Shown here: in pieces, positions 35,036-45,438 of the stretch | Layout: every line of letters starts with the position of its first letter | How positions within the stretch are numbered: the stretch's first letter is position 1 | Source: Blasia pusilla | Lineage: Eukaryota; Marchantiophyta; Marchantiopsida; Blasiales | Direction: 5' to 3' | NCBI GenBank assembly: GCA_050084515.1 | Contig: CM114274.1 | Span: 23,064,001-23,128,000, forward strand | Length of the DNA: 64,000 bases | Notes under the pieces: generated by a model | Databases searched by the model: none | Seen by the model: the letters and a program-made list of their open reading frames with translations, nothing else | Told to the model about the DNA's origin: nothing | Made by a program: the position numbers and the translations under genes

Positions 35036-37772
35036 TGGGATCGGTCTGATCACAACAACTCGGACAGAGAGAAGAATAATAGTACCACAAGGGACTTGCC
35101 TTCCCCATCAGGTGGCGGAAGTCCTCTCTGTAGCGAAGATAACGAAGCACTGATGGCACAACCACGTAAATCGCTATTGAGATACCCCACCTTTGCAGGA
35201 AGCAAGCGAGATGAGGCGGATGACTGAATTCTGGAGTTTACCCATGTAGCAAAATCAAATGGAGAAGGATGGGAGGAGGATCTTCTGAGAGTCTTTTCTC
35301 GACTCTTAAAGAAGCGTGCTTGTCAGCGGTATGAGGGAATAGAAGCGGAACACCTGGAAACTTGGGGAGCCCTACTTAAGGTGTTCCTTCATGAGTTTCG
35401 AGACCTGGAATTTGATGATCGCTTACTTACCAAGCTTCGTGATCTCAAGAGGAGGAAGAAAGAGACTTTGAGAGAGTACACTCAAAGATTTTGCAGCTTG
35501 GCCGACAAGCTGGAGCACACCACTATGTCATAGCTGGTAGATTGGTATGTGTCTGGTTTATTGAAGGAGATGGATCGTTATTTTCGCAGAGGGCAATGTG
35601 ACTCCTTAGCAGTTGTCAACCCCTTTGCAGAAGCTTACGAGGCCTCAAAGAAGTCCATAAGGACACGGAAGAAGAGACAGCACAGGAAGCGGACAAGCTC
35701 TTCATCAGAAGAGTCTTCATCTTCTTCCGACTCTTTGGATACCTCGTCAGACAACACTAGCAGCGAAGACTCGGAGTTTGAGGAAGACTCCAAGGGCAAG
35801 AAGAAGAAGAAAGCAAGACGCCCAAGATGGTCTTCGTCCTTAGGAAAAGGGCGTAAGGACCAAAGCGCAAAGATAGAGAGCCGCAAGTGTGTGAGTCCTG
35901 CCCGTAAGACTAAGAAGGATGGAGAGAGGTCCGCCATCAGTGAGTTGACAAAGCAAATGGCCAAACTAAAGATACACATGGCGGCCCAAAAAGATCCTAG
36001 AAGAAGGCCTGGTCTTATGCGGCCTGACATATGGTGCATCGCTTGTGGGACTGAGGGGCAAGGTTGCATGTGGACAAAGTCCATATCCATGTCCGTGGAC
36101 TTATGTCTATTATATAGAAGGGCTTGTGTGTATGGGCCCTACCTTTCCCTTCTTTCTAATTCCCCTTACTTGCCTTCGTGTTCCATACTCCCCCATTTCT
36201 TCCTCCCTCCACCTCCACTCCCTCCTCCCTCATTGCTCCTCTTATCCTTGCCTCGCCTTCCATCATGGACTAAAAGTGCCGGATCACTGGGCGAACAACT
36301 ATCCAAACCCAAGAGACCAGTGGGGTTGAATCACCTTTGTGGTAATTGCAAGAAGGGAGGACACATTGCGGTGGAGTGTCTGGAGCCTCAAATTCCAAGG
36401 CTCTTGGTCAAATATATCACTACCCCAAATGCACCAACTGAAGCCAAGAATGATGTTAATGTGCAGCTAGTACGTATAGAAGATGTCACTTCACCAAGAG
36501 AGCCAAAGAAGGTGACCATTTAGGAAGAATAACCAGCAAGGAAAATCGAGGAAGAGTCCTCTGATTGGCCCAAAGACATCCTCAACGAGGTCTTTGAAGT
36601 GGAAACCATGTCAAAGACTAAAAAAACTGCTAACGCAAAGACCCTAGAGTCTTCATCTTCGCGAAGTATTCCGGCTACAAAGAAAGCAGTCGAGATGTTC
36701 CAAGCGGGGAAGGCTATTCTGAAAGATGATGTGGATCCGGATTTTGATCGTAATCATTGCAAGTACTTCAACCAAGAGGTGGAGGAGCAAGTCTGCAACC
36801 AAGTCCATGAAGAACAAGCTCGTGGAATCTTCGCGTAAGGATCCTCACACAATAAAAAAAAACCAAAGGCGGAGACCTCGGTGGCTTCCCCTCTGATGAT
36901 GGAAGCCTACGACTTGGTGAAGGATTTGGCTGCCAGTCCGAAAAACATATCCTTATTGCAACTACTTATGGATAATCCCATTTATGAGAAAAATCTACAA
37001 CAATGGAAGGTTGGGCGTAAGAAGAAGGCCGGAGCAAAGAAGCTCCCAGTGTTGGATCTGTTGAGGACCTTGGTGCGCCAGAAGTGGAAGTCACAATTGA
37101 AGGGCATACCATCAAGAAGATTCTTATAGATTCTGGAAGCAGGATCAACATCATGACCGAACAAATCGCTCACGCTTTGGGTTACACTAAGTATGAACCG
37201 ACCGATAAGTACTTACGCATTGGAGACCACTCTTGTAAGCGACCTTTGGGGTAGCTTACCCATATCCCCACCATGATAGGAGGAGTGCTATTTCTATTGG
37301 ACTATCTTGTCCTTCAGCCTTTAAGGGTCACCGGATACTCATCGGAAGATCGTGGCTCTATGGGGCTCAAGTTAACACGGATTGGAAAAGAAGGAGATTC
37401 ACTTTCCAAGCACCTTATAGTGCTTCCAAGAAGCTGATGAAGTTGTCTTGGAAGTCTCGGCCATCTCAAGGAGAGACACCTGCTACAGATGAGGGGTATA
37501 CCTCACATCAAGACTTGGCAGCTGACACATAGTCCTCGTCCTATGTGTGCTATATGGAATGTTATGAGATAGATGAAGAATTCCTACAATTAGAGCAAAG
37601 TAAGTCTTGTCTAGGGGAAGAGCCAGCCGGGCTCACTACCTATCAATTTACGGAGAATATGGTGCAAGCGAAGGACTACCACGAAATCTTGATCAACGAC
37701 ACTAAGGCCTTGCATCTGTCTACAAACTTGTCTGCGTCGAAACTTTCTCAATATGAAACTTTGCATTTGTAA
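35036..37772 (+). pseudogene. gag-protease region of a second gypsy family
   Basis: Gag core at 35250-35530 (ALLKVFLHEFRDLEFDDRLL, LREYTQRFCSLADKL) with an in-frame TAG at 35531-35533, then an acidic/basic Ser-rich linker. A zinc-knuckle region follows: CIACGTEG, an intruding MITE, then CGNCKKGGHIAVEC, a CX2CX4HX4C knuckle at about 36340-36382. The protease reads IKKILIDSGSRINIMTEQIA near 37110-37170. RT and later domains are absent; readable sequence ends at 37772. Several frameshifts and stops. Confidence 0.75.
36058..36275. mobile_element. truncated hAT-like MITE inside gag
   Basis: Left end CAAGGTTGCATGTGG matches the terminus of the element at 5251. The pyrimidine-rich body is alignable throughout. 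The copy stops at a point equal to about 5465 of the first copy, so its right end is missing. It interrupts Gag between its two zinc-finger cysteine clusters. Confidence 0.65.
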
Positions 37773-38050
37773 ATGTAAACAAAAAAAGACAATAAAAGGA
37801 GAAGTTGTTTTTATTCATTAATGGCGTCAGGCTTATGGTTATTCATTGATGGAGTCGTGCTTCTTTTGTGGGGCCATGATTTAATCTTGCACTGAAAGCA
37901 ATGACCATTGTCCAAATTGAGTTCTTTGCTTCTTTTAGAATAGAATTCATATGGAAGTATTTGGGGATTTCAAAGTATTATCAAAAAGTAGGGGAATTAG
38001 GAACAAGGAATCTCCATGACAGGTCCATAGATCTTCCATGGTGCGTGTAC
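37773..38050. other. no feature recognised
   Basis: AT-rich spacer following the gypsy fragment; possibly remains of its untranslated or LTR sequence, but no matching second LTR is present. Confidence 0.35.
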
Positions 38051-38543
38051 GAGGAGAGGAAGAGATTGGCAACCCCTAGGGCTCTTTTGGTTTGAAGAGA
38101 GTTTCCGACAGGTTGGAGAGAGGAAAGTTTTGACAAGTTGAAAAGCGATTTTTTTCCAAAAAGATTTGGTGGTGAAAAAAAAATTGATTTTTTTAATGTA
38201 ATTTTTTTACCTTTCCAACCCGTCGCAATCCGGCGAGTTGCAAAAAAATTTATTTATTATTTTTTTGGGTTTAGGAATTTTTTTCATTTTTTGGGTTTTT
38301 TTAACGTTTGCAGCCCAAAACATGAAAAATTTTCTTTAACCCCAACAAAAAATTGCAACCAGTCGATTCCGACGGGTTGCACTAAGTTTCCTCTCTTCCA
38401 AAAAAATCTCCAAATTAATTACTCACTTATTATCCATAATCTTCATATTTTTTGGAGAGAGTTTCAATTTTTTTCCCTTTTGTGCCTTTTTTTTGAAGAG
38501 AGACTCTCCTCTTTTCCTCTCTCCTGCCAAAATACCAGCCCTC
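38051..38543. mobile_element. candidate fold-back (MULE-like) non-autonomous element
   Basis: A 10-bp direct repeat GTGCGTGTAC flanks it (38041-38050 and 38544-38553). The inside is rich in A and T runs and forms a large imperfect inverted repeat. The outer arms share GGAGAGAGGAAA-type sequence. An inner pair, CAACCCGTCG at about 38217 and its complement at about 38382, each continues to TTGCAA. No ORF. TSD length and long arms fit a Mutator-like or fold-back MITE. Confidence 0.45.
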
Positions 38544-38967
38544 GTGCGTGTACACTCTTGACCTTGGACGAGAAAAGTAGGTTGAAGTGATATTGCTAAT
38601 TGATTCACCATTCATCATTGTATATGCTCATCATGGTTCATCATCAGAGGTGACTCTTGAAGATGAGAAATCAGTGCCAAAAGCCAAAAGGACAAGTCCA
38701 TATTACATTGATGTATGCAACCAAATAATCAGTGAGAAGTAGTTGTTTGTGTAGAAACAAGTACTTTTTATTCTACTTAACTTTAACTTGTTGTATGTAC
38801 ACGTACCACCGAATAGTCAGTTGGGAATTTGAGCATCCTAAAGGGTAGGTAACCTCCACATCCACTGATGGAATTTTTAAGCTTTTGTTAGCCCTGTCTG
38901 AATCAATGAATGTGATATGCATTGAAGTTTTGCACCTAATAGTAATCCTCACTTGTTATTTAGCAAG

Positions 38968-39459
38968 GTCGGATTGGTGGCCATGCACCACATTGCAACA
39001 CTCCCTTCAGACATTGTCGAGGACATCGTCTACTCCAAGGCTATTGTGCACGATCATGACGGAGGAGTTTTTTGTGTCTCTAAAGTCAGTGGGCCTCGTA
39101 CATGTTACTTTTCCGTGAGATGGTTGATGTGGGGTGAGTATGATGGGAGGTTGGAGTATATCAAGTGGTACATTCAGTTGGGTATAGTCGATAATGTTGT
39201 CCTTCATGTTGCCACGATGTAGGTTCAAGGATATTCTTCACACGGTGGTGGCCGCTTCCACTTCGAGCCCCATGTGTGCGACGGTAGAAAGTTGTCCATG
39301 ATCGATGTCATTCAGAGAATTTGCATGGAGTTCAACATGCCTTTCTCCAAAGAGAATTTTTGCCTTCAATTGAGTGCCTTGTGTCCTACCAGCATTGACC
39401 CTTGCTGAAAGACAACATGCCTTAAGGGGCGCACAGTGTGTGATGGCTCGATTATATTG
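38968..39459 (+). pseudogene. unrecognised degraded ORF
   Basis: A coherent frame reads VHDHDGGVFCVSKVSGPR, CYFSVRWLMWGEYDGRLEYI, a TAG at 39220-39222, then GGGRFHFEPHVCDGRKLSM and MDVIQRICMEFNMPF-like sequence, with a TGA near 39408. Composition looks protein-coding but no family is recognised. It abuts the truncated 5' end of LINE copy G. It may be a host exon relic or part of another mobile element. Confidence 0.3.
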
Positions 39460-41157
39460 TGGAGTCAAAGTTGAGCACATGGACAGAGTCTTTCCAAAAG
39501 AGAGCATGGGTCCAAGCTTGTTTTCGCCCAACATACACCACCATCGACCATATCTTGGCCTTGTGTGTTTTATGAGAGAAATCTAAGGGCAATGGGAAAG
39601 CTTTGTTTTTCGGTTTCATCGATTTCAAAAAAGCTTTTGATATTGTACCTCGTAAGCTCTTATGGGAAAGGCTGCAAGCCTTTGGAGTACCATCAAATCT
39701 CCTAGCAGCCGTGGCCACATTATTACATTCCGTTCAGGCCAATACCAAAGATTCACAAACTCAAGAGATCTTGAGTACCATCGGAGTCATTCAAGGTTGC
39801 CCTCTCTCTCCTACTCTATTCGGAGTTTTTATAGATAATATTGAAAAGTGATTGGAGGAATCTGATAGTGAAGGTGTCAAGCTTTGGGACTTTTTCATCA
39901 AAGCTCTATTGTATGCCGATGATATCATATTACTAGCACGTGATGGCAATACTTTACGAAAACATCTTGACACTTTGGCAAGGTTTTGTACCCAAAATCA
40001 GATGGAGGTTAATATGGAGAAGTCTAAAGTCATTATAATGGGTGTTAGATCTAAGTTCTCGTTCTTTTACAAAGGTCTACTATTAGAACAAGTGAAGAGT
40101 TACAAATATCTAGGCATTGATTTCTCTGATGACTATAGTTGGACACTTTGCATGCAAAAGAGAGTAGAAGATGGTTACAAAGCTTTATATTCATTTTTAA
40201 ATCGATGTAGAAGAGCTTATCTTATGTCTTGGGGTCTTAGGAAGTTCTTATTTAGGAGCTTAGTGTTGCCGGTGGTCTTATATAGCACCCAACTTTGGGG
40301 CCCTAGTTGTAAGAAGACAGGTTGGGAGTGTGTGGAGAGGGTGCAAAAGATCTTTCTACGAGAAGAATTGGGTGTAAGAAACCAAACTCCGTATGCTATT
40401 CTTCTTGTAGAAACAAGTTGTCTTCCTCTAGAGGCTGAAGCTCTTTACTTGACCATCACTTACATCGCAAGGGTTAGATCTATTGATGTTTCTCGCCTCC
40501 CTCATCAAGCTTTGCAAGCCACACGTTCTATAAGATGGATGGCGGATGTGGTAACTTAGTCTTCAAAGTGGAATGTGGCGGAACGAGATTGGGACTTGAA
40601 ACCGATGGCACTCCACGAACCTCTACAAAAGCAATTTCTCAACATGATTTGGACCAGTGCGGGCACCAAAATGGAGTTTTATCAACTTCATGTTAATCCT
40701 ATGCTTGTATATTGTGAACAAGGATATCTACTAGCGGGGATCTCTACGTTCTTATGTCATACTATTGCACGACATTGGAGTGGGTCTCATAGGCTAGGAA
40801 TTGAGGAAGGACGATGATAACTATTGATAGAAGTGAACGAATCTGTAAGTTAAGTGACGGAGAGAGTATTGAGGATGAAGAGCATGTGTTTTTTACATAT
40901 CCAGGGTATGAAAAGATTAGACTAGTTCATAAAATAGATGTGGAGAATTTCTATTCTTTACTACAACTAGTGCCTTATGATTTAGGTTGTTATATTAGGG
41001 ATATCATTATTCATTGCTCAAGTGCTCTAGGCAGTAGCTAGGAGAAGGTCTTTAAGATCTTTTTTTGGGTCAGTGAATGAATGACTTGTAATGTATTTTT
41101 TAGCCTTTTGACCCTTTGGGTCCCACGAGCTTGATCTATTTACTCTTTACCATTTAT
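39459..41157 (+). mobile_element. LINE copy G, 5'-truncated, RT to 3' tail
   Basis: The most continuous RT-to-tail copy: GFIDFKKAFDIVPRKLLWER, GVIQGCPLSPTLFGVFID, LLYADDIILL (near 39910-39940), MEVNMEKSKVIIMGVRSKF, thumb, and the C-terminal zinc region in altered form (ERICKLSDGE...HVFFTYPGY; two cysteines changed). Stops occur at 39849-39851, 40557-40559 and 40815. The 3' end carries the family signature AGCCTTTTGACC...CTTTACCATTT. The 5' truncation is in the RT N-terminus. Confidence 0.85.
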
Positions 41158-41305
41158 AAAAAATTTTCACTAAGATTATGAACTCAAAACCACATATATT
41201 AATATTTGGATAGGGTTGGGAATGACATTAAGTTTCAGTATATTGCATCAGGCTCCTAATCACACATTGTCAAACAATAAAATGATGGATGAAAAGTGTG
41301 TAAAT

Positions 41306-41512
41306 GCACTTGAGCGATGAATAATGATGTCCCTAAAATAACAACCCAAATCATAAGGCACTAGTTGTAGTAAAGAATAGAAATTCTCCACATCTATTTT
41401 ATGAGCTAGTCTAATTTCTTCATACCCTGGATATGTAACAAACACATGCTCTTCATGCTCGAAAAAATATCCTAAAGATTCTAATGACCTATTTACCATT
41501 TACCATTTACTT
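41306..41512. mobile_element. short LINE fragment with inverted 5' part
   Basis: 41306-41477 is minus-strand sequence of the LINE C-terminal region (readable as HVFVTYPGYEEIRLAHKIDV). It is followed at about 41487-41512 by the plus-strand 3' tail (CTATTTACCATTTACCATTT). The two pieces face opposite ways. Confidence 0.7.
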
Positions 41513-41520
41513 GGAGCTTG

Positions 41521-43561
41521 ACTTAGAGGTTTTCACAAGGGCTTTTCTTCATACTCCTCGCTCATTAGCGGGCGCCCTATTAAGCATGGTTTGTTAGCAA
41601 GTCAGCGATTGCTTTATCCCGATAGATTTGGCAAGTGGCTTTGTCTCTCTATGTAAGATGTATGTACATCGTGCAGCGGGTCATCTCCCATTCTCTATCT
41701 CTAGGCTCTTAGGGGCTTATTGTCTATTGGCTATGGATAAGCCTCCTTGAAGTGTTTGCCCTCTGGCTATTGGAGAAGCTTTCTACCTCTTGGTCAATCG
41801 ATCCCTATGTTTGCAATTTTGTCCTCACTTTACTGCCCACTTATTTTCTCATGAATTTGGAGTGCCAAACCCTTGGGGTTGTGAGGCTATGGTGCATGGG
41901 ATTCGCTCTACTCTTGATATTCATCTAGAGTGGATAGCAATTGAATTCAATGTAGCTAATACATTGAATTCAATTTCTCGTGCATCCATATTTGAGGAGT
42001 TACGTTGTGCATGAGAAAAACTTGTGAGTCTCATTCTATTTGTTCGCTCCTTCTATGCCTACTATACTCCCATTATTTATTCTCATCATGCTTCTTCGAG
42101 AGAATATAATATTCTCCAATGAGCTTATGGCATGTGTCAAGGTGATCCAATAGGTGGCTCCCTCTTTGCCATTGCTTATTTTTGTGCCCTTCAAGCATCC
42201 GCCCAAGCATTTCCATCATTTTTTACCCCTTCTATTGTTGATGACACCCACATTATAGGTTCTCCTTTTGAAGTGGTTTCTTTCTTATACCCATTTTGTG
42301 GAGCACATCTCTTTCTTAAATTTTGAAGTCCAGCCTATAAATGTTGCGTATGCTCTTCTGATTTTCCCATCTCCATTGAAGGGGTTCCAGTTCTTGGGAT
42401 CCCAACTGGCTTCATCAACTATGTTCCAAGTTCTTGGATGAGGCCTTTCTGAAAGACGTACAATGGCTTCATTTGTAACCTCATCTAGGGCATCCTCAAG
42501 TGGCTTATGGGATCCTCTATCAATTTTTTCTACGATGGACCTGCTACCTTCTTTGCACTTGTGCTTGCACTTGAGTGTTCTTACATTGGTTGCCTTCTTT
42601 TGACACTTCTACCTTGGCAAATTTTGGTTAACTTATTGGTCCAAATACATTTGAGGGAGAGGGTGTCTTTGCTTGAGGATAAGCTATCTTGCCTATTTCT
42701 TTTGGAGGGTGGGTCCTTCCTCCACAATTGCATGTGCTCCAACAACTTTTTTGGGGAGTTGGGCGTTAGAAGCAACGATTATGACTTCAAGGTTTCTCCA
42801 AGGAGATACACTTATCTTTATGGATCATGTCACCCATGTAGAGGAGGGGGAACTGTTGTTTCAACAACAACAAACTAAGCTCTACCCAAGCTCTTCTTCT
42901 TCTCTCTACACAAGCAATTCTACCCCCTTTCAATCAATCGATTACAAAAGGGCTTGATCGACTCCAAGAGCATATCCCCGAGAATTTGTACTAGATTAAC
43001 TTTTCTAGCATTATCTCTAAGGAATCTTTTGACACTCATCGAGCTCATCTTCATTCATATACAGATATATGAGCGAGGATATGGCTTACCACACATTCTT
43101 TCATTCTTTCATTTCATCTTCCTTAAAGTATACTTTCAACAACTTTGTCATTACGCCTTCGACTTCCCCATCCTTCTCTATTTGGTGTGCTAAATTATGT
43201 ATGCGGGGATCCCATTGATGCAAAGGGTATCCATATTCTCCGATGTGCATATGGTGGAGAATGAATGGCCATACATGATGTCATTAGAGAGGCGGTAGCA
43301 TCAATGGCTTGTATTGTTGGGTACACTGTAGGGCAAGAGCAACTTCATGTCCTGCCTTTAACTACACAAGCAACCTCTCGCCGGAGAGTGGATCTTGTTA
43401 TGTCTCGAGGTGAATTCCGGACCCTAGGTGATGTGGTGGTTGTTGATCCAATACGTTCTGACTTGGTGTGTCGAGAAACACATACTAAAGGTTTGGCGGC
43501 CGAAGCAACAACAAGAATCAAGAAGTCATGTTATATTGTGAGATATGTGACTGATGTCTAT
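41521..43561 (+). pseudogene. second non-LTR family: RT with DDT box and R2-like C-terminus
   Basis: RT blocks LVNRSLCLQFCPHFTAHL, FGVPNPWGCEAMVHGIRSTL, GMCQGDPIGGSLFAIAYF and IVDDTHIIGSP (Asp pair near 42240). After degraded sequence the C-terminus has a zinc-like CGDPIDAKGIHILRC (43202-43246), then EQLHVLPLTTQ, RRRVDLVM (Asp near 43391) and GDVVVVDP (43430-43447). That spacing resembles the PD-(D/E)XK restriction-like endonuclease of R2-type elements. Many stops. It is not the LINE family found elsewhere in the window. Confidence 0.6.
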
Positions 43562-44572
43562 TAATCTTGTAGCTAGTTGAGTTGGTGTTTGTGTTAGCGA
43601 GTTATCGCCCCTAATGTTGGGGTCTGCATTTTGTTTTGGCATCCCATTACGGCACGTAGTCCCCGGGTGCAGAAAAAAGTGAGACTAGTCACGTCGAGAA
43701 TATCGTGCGTGTTGCTGGTGCCGCTGTTGGATTGGGGATGCCCTTGCTTTGTCCAGTCTAGGGATTCAAGGAGATTGACCTTATTCTGGGTTCTCTACTG
43801 AAAATCAATGAAATGTTGGCCTTCACAAAAGAGAACTGTTGTCAAGTTTATGCATGCGCAAGGAATTCAATGCTTATTACAAGCACGAATTCTAACGCAA
43901 CAGAATCGGCCATCGCATGTTTCCATTTTCATTGACATCTCTCATAGTTTATTGGGTACAACCTCCATGCTGCATGTCATACTTTGTCTTGTGTCTGAAT
44001 TTAGAATACCAAACTTTTGACTCGGCGCAACGGGAACAAATTTGTTTGCAGACCATGCTGGTTCTTTCTACCTCACACAAGCCGCAGGGCGGCGACATGT
44101 GAGTTATTTCTTGGTGATTATCCCCTTCATTTTGCTACTCATTCTCAATACCTGTGTAGACCTAACCTTTTACTAGTAATTGCTATGGTGTCGTCATTTT
44201 TGTTTGTGTCAACATCGCTAGGTTTTTGTACCAAATTCTTAATAAACAATTAAATCATACGATGTAGTTCTGTCATTTTTTTCCATTTCACTGTCGAGTA
44301 AACACGTTGTGTGAATTGCGTAGGCATGATTTGCAAGCCTAGGGTGTTGACTTCTTCTTTGATGCGGAAATTGCGTCGCTCATTGTTCAGCCTTTGTTCA
44401 TACTAGTTTGCCTTTTATTTTTTATTCTTTGTTTTGTATAGTGATGGAGGCGAGCTGCCAACAGCGACTACCTACAGGCCTATGTCTTGACCATAATTTT
44501 TAGACAATCCAGCTAATTGCAACAATATGCCAACGATTCACACACCAGCCACTACGCGACTCGGCATGCTCA
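43562..44572. other. no gene recognised
   Basis: Mixed sequence after the non-LTR relic, probably partly its 3' region. Short ORFs only, none with a family match. Confidence 0.4.
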
Positions 44573-44663
44573 ACGTGCTACTCCAATTTTATCGGATGTC
44601 CCTTAACAGAGAAGATTAGCATGGCCCCTGCGCAAGGATGACATGCACAAATCGAGAAATGGT
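44573..44663 (+). pseudogene. U6 snRNA retrocopy with inverted 5' segment
   Basis: 44606-44663 matches the U6 core and 3' part (ACAGAGAAGATTAGCATGG, CCCCTGCGCAAGGATGA, AATCGAGAAATGGT) in the plus direction. Directly before it, 44582-44602 is the reverse complement of the U6 5' part (GGGACATCCGATAAAATTGG in the normal sense). The short stretch between them is lost. ATGCTCA flanks both sides (44566-44572, 44664-44670). No TATA/USE promoter at the right distance and no T-run terminator, so it is not a working gene. Confidence 0.85.
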
Positions 44664-44926
44664 ATGCTCAGGCAATGTGAGAGTTAAGCTTTTATTGTTG
44701 TCATCTACGCGTATGGAGTAAATATTCTTTTTCCATCCCTATTCGCGCTCTGCCAGGTTTGTAACGTATGACCAGTCTCCGAGGCCTTGCTCCCTTAATC
44801 GCACCATTCCTTCTCATTCCTGTTTGCAAGCGCCCATCTCTTCTCACTTTTTGCGCAAATATTCCGTGCTCTGCACATCTCACTTCCTACCCATCTAGTA
44901 CTCCTGCCGATAAGTTCATTGAATCA

Positions 44927-45438
44927 ATGGTAAATGGTAAATAGATCAAGCCCGTTGGACCGAAAGGGTCAAAAGGCTGAAAAACACATTACAAGTCATT
45001 CATTCACTGACCCGAAAAAATATCCTAAAGACCTTCTCATAGCTACTGCTTAGAGTACATGAGCGATGAATAATGACGTCCCTAATATAACAACCTAAAT
45101 CATAAGGCACTAGTTGTAGTAAAGAATATAAATTCTCCACATCTATTTTATGAGCTAGTCTAATTTCTTCATACCTTGGACATGTAACAAACACATGCTC
45201 TTCATCCTCAATATTTTCTCCGTCACATAACCTACAAATTCGTTCACTTCTATCAATATTAAACCATCGTCCTTCCTCAATTCCTAGCCTATGAGACCAT
45301 GTTCTATGTCATGTGATAATATGACGTAAGAATGTGGAGATCCCCGCAAGTAGGTATCCTTGTTCACAATATACAAGCATAGGATTAACATGAAGTTGAT
45401 CAAACTCTATTTTTGTGCCCGGGCTGTTCCAAATAATG
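44927..45438 (-). mobile_element. LINE copy H, 3' end only
   Basis: It starts with the ATTTACC tail (44927-44943) and reads upstream through the C-terminal region, including the zinc motif area (HVFVTCPRYEEIRLAHKI), to a 5' truncation at about 45438 (CCAAATAATG). Confidence 0.85.

Noticed and set aside
35635-36090. 151-codon minus-strand ORF
   Set aside because: Antisense of the acidic/basic Gag linker; composition artefact.
44573-44663. Functional U6 snRNA gene
   Set aside because: The 5' part is inverted, the 3' end is incomplete, and no U6 promoter or terminator is present.
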